Shown piece after piece: positions 23,817 to 31,895 of a DNA stretch of 51,810 nt; position 1 is the stretch's first letter, and each line of letters opens with the position of its first letter. The notes below the pieces were generated by a model, which worked only from the letters and a program-made list of their open reading frames with translations, was not told the DNA's origin and made no database searches. This stretch comes from JAWLHA01 sp041690535 (lineage in GTDB: Bacteria > Pseudomonadota > Gammaproteobacteria > Thiohalomonadales > Thiohalomonadaceae): NCBI GenBank assembly GCA_041690535.1, contig JAWLHA010000030.1, positions 1-51,810 of the forward strand, given 5' to 3'. Both the position numbers and the translations under genes were made by a program.

Positions 23817-24752
23817 ATGGGGACCTACGCCGCCGAGTACCTCCTGTTTCTGCTCAAGACCGTGACCGTGGTCGCGGCGATGGTCGCCGTGGTGGGCGGG
23901 GTCGCGACTATCGCCAGCCGTGCCCGGGGCGGCGGGCGGGAGCGGCTGGAGGTGAAGAGCCTCAACGACACGTACGAGCGGCTCGGCAAGGCGCTCGAGT
24001 CGGTGGTTGCGCCCGAACGCCAGCGCCGGCGCTGGTGGCGGCGGGCGAAGAAGGAACCCAGGCCCGACCGGCGGCGCGTCTACGTGCTGGACTTCCAGGG
24101 CGACGTGCGGGCCTCTTCGGTGGGCAGTCTGCGCCAGGCGATCACCGCGGTGCTGCTGAAGGCGCGGGATGGCGACGAGGTGGTGATGCGCCTGGAGAGC
24201 CTCGGCGGCCTGGTTGCCGCCTACGGCCTGGCCGCCGCCCAAGTGGCCCGCATCAAGAGTCGGGGCCTGCCGCTCACCATCTGTGTGGATCGGGTGGCCG
24301 CCAGCGGGGGCTACATGATGGCCTGCATCGCCGATCGCATCATCGCGGCCCCCTTCGCCGTGGTCGGCTCCATCGGCGTGGTGGCCCAGCTGCCCAACTT
24401 CCACCGCCTGCTCAAGCGCCACCATGTCGACTACGAGCTGTTCAAGGCGGGGGAGCACAAACGCACCGTCACCCTCTTCGGCGAGACGACCGACGAGGAC
24501 AGGCAACGCATGCAGGAGCAGGTGGAAGAGGCCCACGTGCTGTTCAAGGCGTTCGTCGGCCAGTATCGCCCGGACCTGGACCTGGCGCGCGTCTCCACGG
24601 GGGAGCACTGGTACGGCAGCCGCGCTCTCGAGCTGGGGCTGGTCGATGAACTGCGCACCAGTGATGATCTGCTTACACAGCTGAGTCGTGAAGCGAACCT
24701 CTTCGAGGTGCGTTACACCCTCCCCCAGCGCCGCCGCTGGTGGCCACAGTGA
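23817..24752 (+). CDS. SohB-like S49-family inner-membrane peptidase
   Basis: The 311-aa protein has one N-terminal transmembrane helix (about residues 9-33), a basic linker, and a signal-peptide-peptidase A domain. The nucleophile Ser is in AASGGYMMACIADR and the general-base Lys is probably in KAGEHKRTVTLFGE. Length and layout fit SohB, which faces the periplasm. The ATG at 23817 is used; another ATG at 23813 is out of frame. It converges with msrA seven bases away. Substrates are unknown. Confidence 0.9.
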   Translation: MGTYAAEYLLFLLKTVTVVAAMVAVVGGVATIASRARGGGRERLEVKSLNDTYERLGKALESVVAPERQRRRWWRRAKKEPRPDRRRVYVLDFQGDVRASSVGSLRQAITAVLLKARDGDEVVMRLESLGGLVAAYGLAAAQVARIKSRGLPLTICVDRVAASGGYMMACIADRIIAAPFAVVGSIGVVAQLPNFHRLLKRHHVDYELFKAGEHKRTVTLFGETTDEDRQRMQEQVEEAHVLFKAFVGQYRPDLDLARVSTGEHWYGSRALELGLVDELRTSDDLLTQLSREANLFEVRYTLPQRRRWWPQ

Positions 24753-24759
24753 CGACCGA

Positions 24760-25395
24760 TTACTTCGGATAGCGCACTCCCGTCCCCCCCAGTCCGCAAT
24801 AGCCGCCGGGGTTCTTGGCCAGGTACTGCTGATGGTAGCCCTCGGCATAGTAGAACTGGGGGGCCGCGCGGATCTCGGTGGTGATGGGGCCGCGACCGGC
24901 TGTCTGCAGCGCCTTCTGATAGCGATCCAGGCTCTGGGCGGCCGCTTCCTGCTGGGTCGCGGAGCAGGTGTAGATGGTGGAGCGGTACTGGGTGCCCACA
25001 TCGTTGCCCTGGCGCATCCCCTGGGTGGGATCGTGCCCCTCCCAGAAACGCTGCAGCAGGGTTTCGTAGCTGACCTGGGTGGGGTCGAATACCACCCGCA
25101 CCACCTCGGCGTGCCCGGTCTTGCCGCTGCAGACCTCCTCGTAGGTGGGGTTGGGGGTGTACCCGCCCGCATAACCGACCATGGTGGAGTAAACTCCGGG
25201 GATCTGCCAGAACAGCCGCTCGGCGCCCCAGAAACACCCCATGCCGAAGACGGCCAGCTCCATGCCCTCCGGGAAGGGGGGCGCGATCCGGTGGCCGTTG
25301 ACTTGGTGGGTCTCGGGCACCCGCAGCGGCTCGGCCCGCCCGGGCAGGGCCTCCTCGGGGCTGGGCATCGTGGTCTTCTTCTGGAAGCTGAACAT
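24760..25395 (-). CDS. msrA: Peptide-methionine (S)-S-oxide reductase MsrA
   Basis: MsrA reduces methionine-S-sulfoxide in oxidised proteins. The 211-aa protein has the active-site GMGCFWGAE, YAGGYTPNPTYEEVCSGKTG and a C-terminal GGYCGLGG with a resolving Cys. The ATG at 25395 has GAGGTGG just upstream; six extra residues would come from a start at 25413. No signal peptide is visible, so it is cytosolic. No msrB is in the window. Confidence 0.96.
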   Translation of the reverse strand: MFSFQKKTTMPSPEEALPGRAEPLRVPETHQVNGHRIAPPFPEGMELAVFGMGCFWGAERLFWQIPGVYSTMVGYAGGYTPNPTYEEVCSGKTGHAEVVRVVFDPTQVSYETLLQRFWEGHDPTQGMRQGNDVGTQYRSTIYTCSATQQEAAAQSLDRYQKALQTAGRGPITTEIRAAPQFYYAEGYHQQYLAKNPGGYCGLGGTGVRYPK

Positions 25396-25548
25396 CGGCC
25401 ACCTCGAGGTCATGAGTGGTGTCGGTAATTATCGCCGCTCTTGTTGTCGAGGGGCGAGGTCAAAGAGACGAGAGTCGAGGGGTGTCGCTCCGCGAGGGCT
25501 GATCCGGCCCTGGCGTGGAGCCGGCCCTGTTTCCCCCGAGGTGGATTA

Positions 25549-25989
25549 ATGCAGCCGATTCCATGGTATCTGGCCGCTGTCGGTGCAGCGGTGATCTGGG
25601 GGGTTCACTACCCCCTCATCGATAACGCCCTGCAGCGGGTTTCGCTGGTGTCGGTCCTGCTGCTCACCGCCCTACCCATCGTGCTCCTGGCCCCCTTCTA
25701 TGGCGTTCAGCTCCTCGAGGACTGGCGCGCCTTGGGGGCGATGTCCTGGCGGGAGCGGTTGCCCATCCTGGCGCTGGCCGGCACCAGTTTTGCGGCCACC
25801 GTGCTGCTGTTCATCTCCATCGGCGGCAAGAACGCCACCCTGGCGAGCCTCATCGAGATCTCCTACCCGGTGTTCGTGGCGCTGTTTGCCTTCCTCCTGT
25901 TCCGCCAGATCCACATCAACGCCAGCGTGGTGGCCGGCGCCACCCTGGTCTTTGCAGGGGTGGTGATCATCATCCTTGGAAACCGATAA
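25549..25989 (+). CDS. Half-size EamA/DMT-family transporter protein
   Basis: The 146-aa protein has about five hydrophobic helices and one EamA repeat (AVIWGVHYPLIDNALQR ... LIEISYPVFVALFAFLLF). Canonical drug/metabolite transporters have two repeats, so this one should work as a dimer, as small members do. The ATG at 25549 follows GAGGTGG at five bases. A bidirectional palindromic terminator follows. The substrate is not predictable. Confidence 0.85.
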   Translation: MQPIPWYLAAVGAAVIWGVHYPLIDNALQRVSLVSVLLLTALPIVLLAPFYGVQLLEDWRALGAMSWRERLPILALAGTSFAATVLLFISIGGKNATLASLIEISYPVFVALFAFLLFRQIHINASVVAGATLVFAGVVIIILGNR

Positions 25990-26004
25990 CACCCGGAATA
26001 GCGC

Positions 26005-26030
26005 CCGAGGGCCTCTGCAGAGGCCCTCGG
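26005..26030. terminator. Perfect 26-bp palindrome between convergent genes
   Basis: CCGAGGGCCTCTG is followed directly by its exact complement, giving a 13-bp stem with essentially no loop. It lies between the stops of the EamA-like gene (25989) and the SnoaL-like gene (26045). There is no strong T-run, but position and symmetry fit a bidirectional terminator. Confidence 0.75.
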
Positions 26031-26044
26031 CTCAGCCCTCCCGA

Positions 26045-26416
26045 TCAGGAGGGTGAAGTCTCATCCCACGCCTGCACCTCGACCTCACGCACGATCTTGT
26101 CATCCTTGAGGTCCATGAGGCTGGAGGTGAACACGTGGGTGCCATCGGGGTATTCGCACTCGTCGGTGAGGGCGAGTCGGTCATCGCCCACCACCTCGTC
26201 CAGTACCTTGTGCTTGAGCTCCCTGCTGTAGACATCACGCAGGTAGTCGCCGATGGCGCCCTTGCCGCGCAGCGACAGTGGTTTGCTCGGCGGATGGCGA
26301 TGATCGATCACCGTGAACTCCGCGTCGTCATCGTACAGGCTCAGCATCCGGTCGATGTCGCTCCCTTCGATGGCACTGTGGAGGGTGCTGCGGACCATCT
26401 CGGTATCTTGTCTCAT
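26045..26416 (-). CDS. SnoaL/NTF2-like protein
   Basis: The 123-aa protein has the compact alpha+beta cone layout of SnoaL-like proteins: an N-terminal helix (VRSTLHSAIEGSDIDRMLSL), YDDDAEFTVID, and late strands THVFTSSLMDLKDDKIVREV. Such proteins serve as small isomerases, cyclases or ligand binders. No catalytic residue can be assigned. The ATG at 26416 is preceded by GGAGGAC at six bases. It is monocistronic, with repeat-filled DNA upstream. Confidence 0.85.
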   Translation of the reverse strand: MRQDTEMVRSTLHSAIEGSDIDRMLSLYDDDAEFTVIDHRHPPSKPLSLRGKGAIGDYLRDVYSRELKHKVLDEVVGDDRLALTDECEYPDGTHVFTSSLMDLKDDKIVREVEVQAWDETSPS

Positions 26417-26473
26417 GATGGCGTCCTCCTAACATGACTGCTCCATGACCTGCACCCCAAGTCTAGACCCTGG

Positions 26474-26740
26474 CAGGGTGAACGCATACTAACGTCACGG
26501 CCGTGCTGTGAGCGACGTAAGTCCTTGAAAGCAGGTCCGCTGTGAATACGACCGACATGGACGTCGGGAGTGAAGATTATGCAGGAGCAATCATCTTCCA
26601 TCCCTGTACGCTCGACGGCCGCGGCCGCTTCGGGCATCCTGCCCTCCCGCGGCATAAGTGCGTCCTTGCACCAATCCATGCGGCCGACGACCTGCTTTCA
26701 AGGACTTACATCGCTCTTGGGTGAGTATGCGTTCACCCTG
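26474..26740. mobile_element. Family B miniature element, intact long form with 10-bp flanking repeat
   Basis: The inverted ends are CAGGGTGAACGCATACT and AGTATGCGTTCACCCTG, with further internal pairing (GTAAGTCCTTGAAAGCAGG with CCTGCTTTCAAGGACTTAC). The element is 267 bp. The decamer TAGACCCTGG lies directly on both sides (26464-26473 and 26741-26750), which looks like a target-site duplication from transposition. A 60-codon frame inside is not supported as a gene. Confidence 0.85.
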
Positions 26741-26750
26741 TAGACCCTGG

Positions 26751-26924
26751 CAGTGTGAACGCATGCTTACCCAAGGACTTACATCGCCCGGGAAACGCTG
26801 ATTAACTCCGCCTTCGTTGCTCCCGCCCCCGACCAAGGCATTCGGGGGCAGGCTTCGCGGGCATGACGAATGAATCAGTGTCGCCCTCACCGCACGGCTG
26901 TGACGTAAGTGGGCGTTTACCCTG
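26751..26924. mobile_element. Family B element interrupted by a family C element
   Basis: Family B ends are at 26751 (CAGTGTGAACGCATGCTTAC) and 26924 (GTGGGCGTTTACCCTG). The interior is split after CTTACATCGCC by a family C copy at about 26790-26886 (GGGAAACGCTGATTAACTCC ... ATCAGTGTCGCCC). This is the reverse nesting of 8134-8270, where B sits in C. From 26925 to 27000 nothing is recognised. Confidence 0.75.
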
Positions 26925-27000
26925 CCGACCCTGGGACAGACGGCATCCGCCAGGTTGGTTGCACCATTTCAACCTCGCACTACAGCCAGATTGTCCCCTG

Positions 27001-27191
27001 CTAGAGCACCGAACCGGTAAACCGAAAGATCGCCAATCGTAGCCAAGTTGCGCCGCAGGTGGCGGGGGCAGCGCACCGAGGTAGGGTGGATAAGCACAGC
27101 GCATCCACCAATTCGACGCCGCATGGTGGATGCGCTGCGCTTATCCACCCTACATGTTGGGCGCGTCGGATTTATCTGTTCGGTGCTCTAG
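27001..27191. mobile_element. Family A miniature element, intact (191 bp)
   Basis: CTAG flanks both ends, followed by terminal inverted repeats AGCACCGAAC.. / ..GTTCGGTGCT. An internal palindrome pairs GTAGGGTGGATAAGC with GCTTATCCACCCTAC across GCATCCACC/GGTGGATGC. CTAG would fit a 4-bp target duplication like that of IS5-group elements. No transposase lies inside. A degenerate family B scrap (GGGCGAATGC ... GCTCACCCTG) follows at about 27206-27237. Confidence 0.9.
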
Positions 27192-27311
27192 GCGTGTCTG
27201 GTAAGGGCGAATGCAGGTATGTGAATGCTCACCCTGCCTCCCCCTTCAATCTCGGTATCCCCGTTCTAGACTTTGGGTTGAAAGGATCGACAGCCACAGG
27301 GAGGTCTGGCC

Positions 27312-27530
27312 ATGCACACCGAACAGCAGACGGGCATGAAGGACAAGGACTACGACATCATCAGCACCCTGTACCATGCCCTCAAGGGGATCGATATCAC
27401 TGAGCAGTACATCAAGGATGCCGAGAAGGAAGGCGACAAGGCGGTGGTGGACTTCTTTCAGGAGGTCCAGAGCTCCAATCGCCGCCTGGCCGACAAGGCC
27501 AAGGAGCTTCTGTCCAAGCGCGTCCACTGA
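27312..27530 (+). CDS. Small conserved helical protein, function unknown
   Basis: The 72-aa protein is probably all-helical: DYDIISTLYHALKGIDITEQ, YIKDAEKEGDKAVVDFFQEV, then RRLADKAKELLSKRV. I recognise the pattern as a small bacterial family without an assigned role. The ATG at 27312 has GGGAGG about eight bases upstream, and a strong intrinsic terminator follows directly, so it is a well-formed monocistronic gene. The antisense frame is a shadow. Confidence 0.85.
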   Translation: MHTEQQTGMKDKDYDIISTLYHALKGIDITEQYIKDAEKEGDKAVVDFFQEVQSSNRRLADKAKELLSKRVH

Positions 27531-27535
27531 GCGGA

Positions 27536-27565
27536 GGCGGGGCGTACGCCCCGCCCTTTTTTTTT
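27536..27565 (+). terminator. Rho-independent terminator
   Basis: The palindrome GGCGGGGCGTACGCCCCGCC at 27536-27555 is followed by C and nine T (27557-27565). It ends the small-protein gene at 27530. Confidence 0.95.
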
Positions 27566-27568
27566 CGG

Positions 27569-27718
27569 GTAACTATTCAGACCCACCAGCCCGGGTGCCT
27601 CACGTAGGAACCCAGCCCTCTGGGCGATTGCTGCGCGAGCTATACCGATGCAATCGCCCAGAGGGCTGGGCTCCTACGGGGGAGAGGCGACAGGTCGGTG
27701 GAACGGCTGAATAGTTAC
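27569..27718. mobile_element. Family D miniature element (150 bp)
   Basis: The ends GTAACTATTCAG and CTGAATAGTTAC are perfect inverted repeats. Inside, GTAGGAACCCAGCCCTCTG pairs with CAGAGGGCTGGGCTCCTAC, giving a long hairpin. It begins right after the terminator and ends 18 bp before the aldo/keto reductase start, so that gene's promoter may lie within the element. A related element with different inner sequence is at 37791-38005. Confidence 0.9.
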
Positions 27719-27736
27719 TTTTTAGGAAGCATCTCG

Positions 27737-28570
27737 ATGCGGGCTGCAGACGAGCACTCCATCCGGCTCAACACCGGGGCCAGCATGCCCGCGGTGGGCT
27801 TGGGGACTTACCGCTCCGGCCGAGGGCACGAAGCCCGGCAGGCCGTCGGTTGGGCGCTGGAGAGCGGGTATCGGCTGTTCGACACCTCCCTGGCTTACTG
27901 GAACGAGTCGGACGTGGGCTGGGCGGTGGAGGAGAGTGGCCTTGAACGCGCGGAGGTTTTCATCACCACTAAACTGGAGAATGACGACCACGGGTATAAC
28001 TCCACCCTGCGGGCCTGTCACAAGAGTCTGGCGAACCTGGGCAGCGACTACATCGATCTCTACCTCATTCACTGGCCGGTACCCAATCTTCGGGACCAGA
28101 CCTGGCGGGCCATGGAGCGGCTGCAGGCCGAGGGGAAGTGCCTCGCCATCGGCGTCAGCAATTACACGATCCGTCACCTGCAAGAGCTGCTCGGTTACGC
28201 CGACATCATCCCGGCAGTCAATCAGGTGGAATTTCACCCGTTTCTCTTCCAGCAGGAGCTGCTGAGCTTCTGCCGCGAACGCGGCATCGTCCTCGAGGCT
28301 TACAGCCCGTTGGTGAAGGCCACGCGCATGGATCATCCGCTCCTGAAAGAGATAGCCGCCAACCACGGCAAGACCCCGGCTCAGGTGCTGGTGCGCTGGC
28401 ACGTCGAGCTCGGGGTCCCCTGCATTCCGAAGTCCGTGCACCGAGATTACATCCGGGAGAACCTGGACGTGTGGGACTTCGCCCTGGAGGAGGGGGAGAT
28501 GGCGCGTCTGAACGCCCTCAACGAGGGACGCCGGGGCCGGCTCGACTGGGACCCCTCCGACATCCCCTAG
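27737..28570 (+). CDS. Aldo/keto reductase
   Basis: The 277-aa NADPH-dependent TIM-barrel reductase shows MPAVGLGTYRSG, the catalytic Asp-Tyr region DTSLAYWNESDVGWAVEES, VFITTKLENDDHGY with the catalytic Lys, LIHWPVPN with the His, and the cofactor loop CIPKSVHRDYIREN. It resembles the AKR5/2,5-diketo-gluconate-reductase type. The ATG at 27737 follows AGGAAG. The stop codon TAG is part of the CTAG end of the downstream family A element, so the natural C-terminus may have been set by that insertion. Confidence 0.93.
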   Translation: MRAADEHSIRLNTGASMPAVGLGTYRSGRGHEARQAVGWALESGYRLFDTSLAYWNESDVGWAVEESGLERAEVFITTKLENDDHGYNSTLRACHKSLANLGSDYIDLYLIHWPVPNLRDQTWRAMERLQAEGKCLAIGVSNYTIRHLQELLGYADIIPAVNQVEFHPFLFQQELLSFCRERGIVLEAYSPLVKATRMDHPLLKEIAANHGKTPAQVLVRWHVELGVPCIPKSVHRDYIRENLDVWDFALEEGEMARLNALNEGRRGRLDWDPSDIP

Positions 28571-28752
28571 AGCACCGAACAGAGAAATCCGACGCGCCCA
28601 ACATGTGGATAAGCGCAGCGCATCCACCGTGCGGCGTCGAATTGGTGGATGCGCTGCGCTTATCCACCCTACCTCGGTTCGCTGCCCCCGCCACCTGCGG
28701 CGCAATTTGGCTGCGATTGGCGACCTTTCGGTTTACCTGTTCGGTGCTCTAG
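28567..28752. mobile_element. Family A miniature element (186 bp), inverted relative to 27001
   Basis: CTAG plus AGCACCGAACAGAGAAATCC at the left and CCTGTTCGGTGCTCTAG at the right, with the same central palindrome. The left CTAG contains the stop codon of the aldo/keto reductase. The DnaA-box array begins about 60 bp to the right. Confidence 0.9.
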
Positions 28753-28814
28753 CCAGACATCTGCCGATCCACGGACGGGCGTCGTAAGTCACTGCTGCCG
28801 CACGGTTTCTCGAC

Positions 28815-30360
28815 CTTTCCACATCGCCTGTGGATAACTCTGTGGAGCGGCTGTCAGAAGATCCCCCAAGTGCCTGTGGCCGTTGGCGTTTGCTCGGATC
28901 GCTCAATGATTGGTCAGCGGTACATTTTCGAAAAATATCAATGAGCTACAAAAACGCGACCTAACTCCACCCGGCTCCCTCACAGAGTAAGTCGGGAGAG
29001 GAGGGCACTGTGGACACTCTTGACTTACGCCCCCGGTTTTGATCCTGAAAGGGGGCCTGGCGTGGCGGACGAACCCCGTCCTCGGGGTGGAATTCGGCCC
29101 GCCAGGCGCGTAAGGCCTTGGCGTGCCGATGTTTTTCCGTGCTGTCCACATCGCCTGTGGATAACTCTGTGGAACGGCTGTCAGAAGATCCCCCAAGTGC
29201 CTGTCGCCGTTGGCGTTTGCTCAGATCGCTCAAGGATCAGTCATCGGCTAATTGTATTTTGTAATCAATGACATAAAGAAAAGTTCCCCTAACTTCACCG
29301 GGCTCCTTCACAGAGCCAGTCGGGAGAGGAGGGCGCTGTGGACACTCTTGACTTCCGTCCCCGGTTTTGATCCAGGAAGGGGGCCTGGCTTGGCGAACGA
29401 ACCCCGTCCTCGGGGTGGAATCCGGTCCGCCAGGCGCTAAGGCCTTGGCGTGCCGATGTTTTTCCGTGCTGTCCACATCGCCTGTGGATAACTCTGTGGA
29501 ACGGCTGTCAGAAGATCCCCCAAGTGCCTGTCGCCGTTGGCGTTTGCTCAGATCGCTCAAGGATCGGCCATCGGCTAATTGTATTGTTTAATCAATGGCA
29601 TAAGTAAATGTTCCCCTAACTTCACCGCACTCCCTCACAGAGTAAGTCGGGAGAGGAGGGCGCTGTGGACACTCTTGACTTCCGTCCCCGGTTTTGATCC
29701 TGGAAGGGGGCCTGGCTTGGCGAACGAACCCCGTCCTCGGGGTGGAATCCGGCCCGCCAGGCGCGTAAGGCCTTGGCGCGCCGATGTTTTTCCGTGCTGT
29801 CCACATCGCCTGTGGATAACTCTGTGGAACGGCTGTCAGAAGATCCCCCAAGTGCCTGTCGCCGTTGGCGTTTGCTCAGATCGCTCAAGGATCAGTCATC
29901 GGCTAATTGTATTGTTTAATCAATGGCATAAGTAAATGTTCCCCTAACTTCACCGCACTCCCTCACAGAGTAAGTCGGGAGAGGAGGGTACTGTGGACAC
30001 TCTTGACTTCCGTCCCCAGTTTTGATCCTGGAAGGGGGGCTGGCGTGGCGAACGAACCCCGTCCTCGGGGTGGAATCCGACCCGCCAGGCGCGTAAGGCC
30101 TTGGCGTGGCGATGTTTTTCCGTGCTGTCCACATCGCCTGTGGATAACTCTGTGGAACGGCTGTCAGAAGATCCCCCAAGTGTCCGTCGCCATTGGCATT
30201 TGATCGGATCGCTCAGGAATTGAACATTGTTCTATTTACAAGCTAAATCAACATGTTGCCACACGCTCGCCTAACCTCACGGAGTTCCCCCGTGGGGTAG
30301 GCTGGGGGGGTAACGGCATTGTGGACAGCGTTGAGTTATCCCAGCTTTGAATCTGAAGGC
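28815..30360. repeat. Tandem array, unit 327-328 bp, five copies, one perfect DnaA box each
   Basis: Units start at about 28818, 29145, 29472, 29800 and 30128 (spacings 327, 327, 328, 328); the last fades out before 30370. Each holds TCCACATCGCCTGTGGATAA, in which TGTGGATAA is the complement of the DnaA box TTATCCACA (28829, 29156, 29483, 29811, 30139) and also one arm of a TCCACA/TGTGGA hairpin. Each also holds a variable AT-rich stretch of about 40 bp, a conserved GTGGACACTCTTGACTT segment, and a stem CCCCGTCCTCGGGG nested within GCCTGGC...GCCAGGC. In units 2-4 the AT-rich part is similar; units 1 and 5 diverge most. Recurrent short frames (up to 118 codons) follow the repeat and look non-coding. 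The region lies between the aldo/keto reductase and capA. Confidence 0.95.
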
Positions 30361-30378
30361 GGTCGCCTTGGTCGCAAT

Positions 30379-31506
30379 TCAATCCGTGTCCCCTTGCCAG
30401 CGCAGGGTGCCGTCGGGCGCCTCGGCGACCCGCGTGCCAAAGGGGCGCCCCTCGCGGTTCAGCACCTGCGCCAGCCAGCTGATCGCCTCGGCGGGCGGGC
30501 GGTTCAGGCGCAAATGGCGGATCTGCAGCGGGACCAGGCTGAGCTCCTGCAGCGTGCCGCTGGCGGGGTCGAGCCGAGGGAGATACATGAGGGTCAAATC
30601 AGCACGGAACTGTTCATAACCGCGGATCCCCTCGTAATCATTGAGGAAGTCACCGCAGCCATAGAGCAGCAGCTTGCCCCGGTACACCTCGAAGCCTTTG
30701 ACGTGGTGGGAGGAGTGGCCGTGGACCAGGTCGATCCCGGCCTCATCGATGAGCCCGTGGGCAAACGCGCGATGGGCGGCCGGGATGGGATAGCCCCAGT
30801 TGCCGCCCCAGTGGATGGAGGCCACGGCGAGATCCCCCGGCCGCTTCAGGGCACGGCACTGTCGGCCGATGCGCCCCAGCGCCTCGGCGGAGAGCTCGGG
30901 CAGCAAGTTGACCCCCGCCCCGCCATCGGGCCCCCAGTCCGGGGGCACCCCGCTGCTCTGGGTGGCGAAGGCGAAAACGAGCACCCGGGTGTCCCCCAAA
31001 TGGAGAATGGCGGCCGACTCCGCCTCGGTCGAGTCGTGGCCCGCGCCGGCCGTGACGAAGCCCCCTTCGTGCAACACCCGCAGGGTCTCCTCCAGCCCCC
31101 CCCGCCCCCAATCGAGCACGTGGTTGTTGGCCAGCACGCAGCAATCCACCCCGGCGGCGCTCAGGCAGGGGAGGTTGGCCGGATGCATGCGGTAGTTGAT
31201 CCCCTTCTCCCAGGGGTGATCGCTGGCAGTGACGGCGGTCTCCAGATTGATGATTCGTGCGTGGGGCGAGTAGCGCTTGAGGGTATCGAGGGCGTCGCCC
31301 CAGACGTAGGCGAACTCCACCGCCCGAGGCAGCGGACCGTGAGCCTCCTCGGCCAGGAGCACGTAGTCCCTGGCATCCTTGATATAGGGCTCGTAAAGCA
31401 CGGGCTCGCTGGGGTGGGGGAGGAGCTGGTCGATGCCGCGGCCGATCATCACGTCGCCGCAGAGAAACAGTCGCACCCCCGGCTCATCGGGCAGTCTTGG
31501 CCTCAT
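30379..31506 (-). CDS. CapA-family protein (poly-gamma-glutamate synthesis type metallophosphatase)
   Basis: The 375-aa protein has the calcineurin-like signature of CapA: LFLCGDVMIGRGID near the N-terminus, IINLETAVT, VLANNHVLDWG, IHWGGNWGYP and DLVHGHSSHHVKGFEVY. These supply the Asp/His/Asn metal ligands. CapA is part of poly-gamma-glutamate capsule export in bacilli, but no other cap gene is here, so substrate and role are open. The ATG at 31506 follows GAGGAGG. No clear signal peptide is present. Its 3' end abuts the DnaA-box array. Confidence 0.93.
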   Translation of the reverse strand: MRPRLPDEPGVRLFLCGDVMIGRGIDQLLPHPSEPVLYEPYIKDARDYVLLAEEAHGPLPRAVEFAYVWGDALDTLKRYSPHARIINLETAVTASDHPWEKGINYRMHPANLPCLSAAGVDCCVLANNHVLDWGRGGLEETLRVLHEGGFVTAGAGHDSTEAESAAILHLGDTRVLVFAFATQSSGVPPDWGPDGGAGVNLLPELSAEALGRIGRQCRALKRPGDLAVASIHWGGNWGYPIPAAHRAFAHGLIDEAGIDLVHGHSSHHVKGFEVYRGKLLLYGCGDFLNDYEGIRGYEQFRADLTLMYLPRLDPASGTLQELSLVPLQIRHLRLNRPPAEAISWLAQVLNREGRPFGTRVAEAPDGTLRWQGDTD

Positions 31507-31736
31507 GGCGCCTCCTCGGACCCCAAGTCTAGCCCGCATTTCTCCCCAACCTTCTGCTGCCGACGTCGATCTGCTTGCCGGAAATCATATCCAGCCGCGG
31601 GTTTTCTCACCCATTGCAGCTGCGGGCAGCCAAGGAGGGGGAAAGGGGACCTTGCGGGGGGGCGGCCAGCGGCAATACTTCAGGAAAGCAGGAAGCGCTG
31701 ATGTTCACTCAATGCTTCGCGCTTCGGGAGGTGTCC

Positions 31737-31841
31737 ATGCCGGTCGTCGTCATGCTTGTCGCGCTGGTCGCAGTCTTGGCCGCGGGAGAGGTGGCCCGCT
31801 ATCGCCGTCACCACCGACTCACCACCAAAGACAATCAGTAA
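31737..31841 (+). CDS. 34-aa single-pass membrane protein
   Basis: The product is one transmembrane helix (MPVVVMLVALVAVLAAGEVA) plus a basic tail (RYRRHHRLTTKDNQ). The ATG at 31737 is preceded by GGGAGGTG at four bases. A second ATG at 31701 with AGGAAG at six bases would give 46 aa. The hairpin at 31849-31880 follows. Two good ribosome sites and a clean topology favour a real small protein; no function is known. Confidence 0.6.
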   Translation: MPVVVMLVALVAVLAAGEVARYRRHHRLTTKDNQ

Positions 31842-31848
31842 GGAAAGC

Positions 31849-31880
31849 GCGGCGGGGCCGCGACCCGTTGGTCCCGCCGC
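31849..31880. terminator. GC-rich hairpin between convergent genes
   Basis: GCGGCGGG (31849-31856) pairs with CCCGCCGC (31873-31880). It separates the small membrane protein gene and the HD-GYP gene. There is no T-run. Confidence 0.55.
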
Positions 31881-31895
31881 TCCCCTCAGGGCCTA

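Noticed and set aside
26413..26724. Short frames within family B elements (e.g. starting MNTTDMDVG or MDWCKDAL)
   Set aside because: They recur only where the element recurs and are lost in short forms; no domain is visible.
28961..30203. Recurrent 60-118-codon frames within the array, both strands
   Set aside because: They repeat with the DNA unit, begin at differing starts and have no ribosome sites; they follow from repeat structure.
28815..30360. CRISPR array or iteron-type plasmid origin
   Set aside because: The unit is 327 bp with no short repeat/spacer alternation, and no Rep or Cas gene is near. A DnaA-box array is the plainer description.
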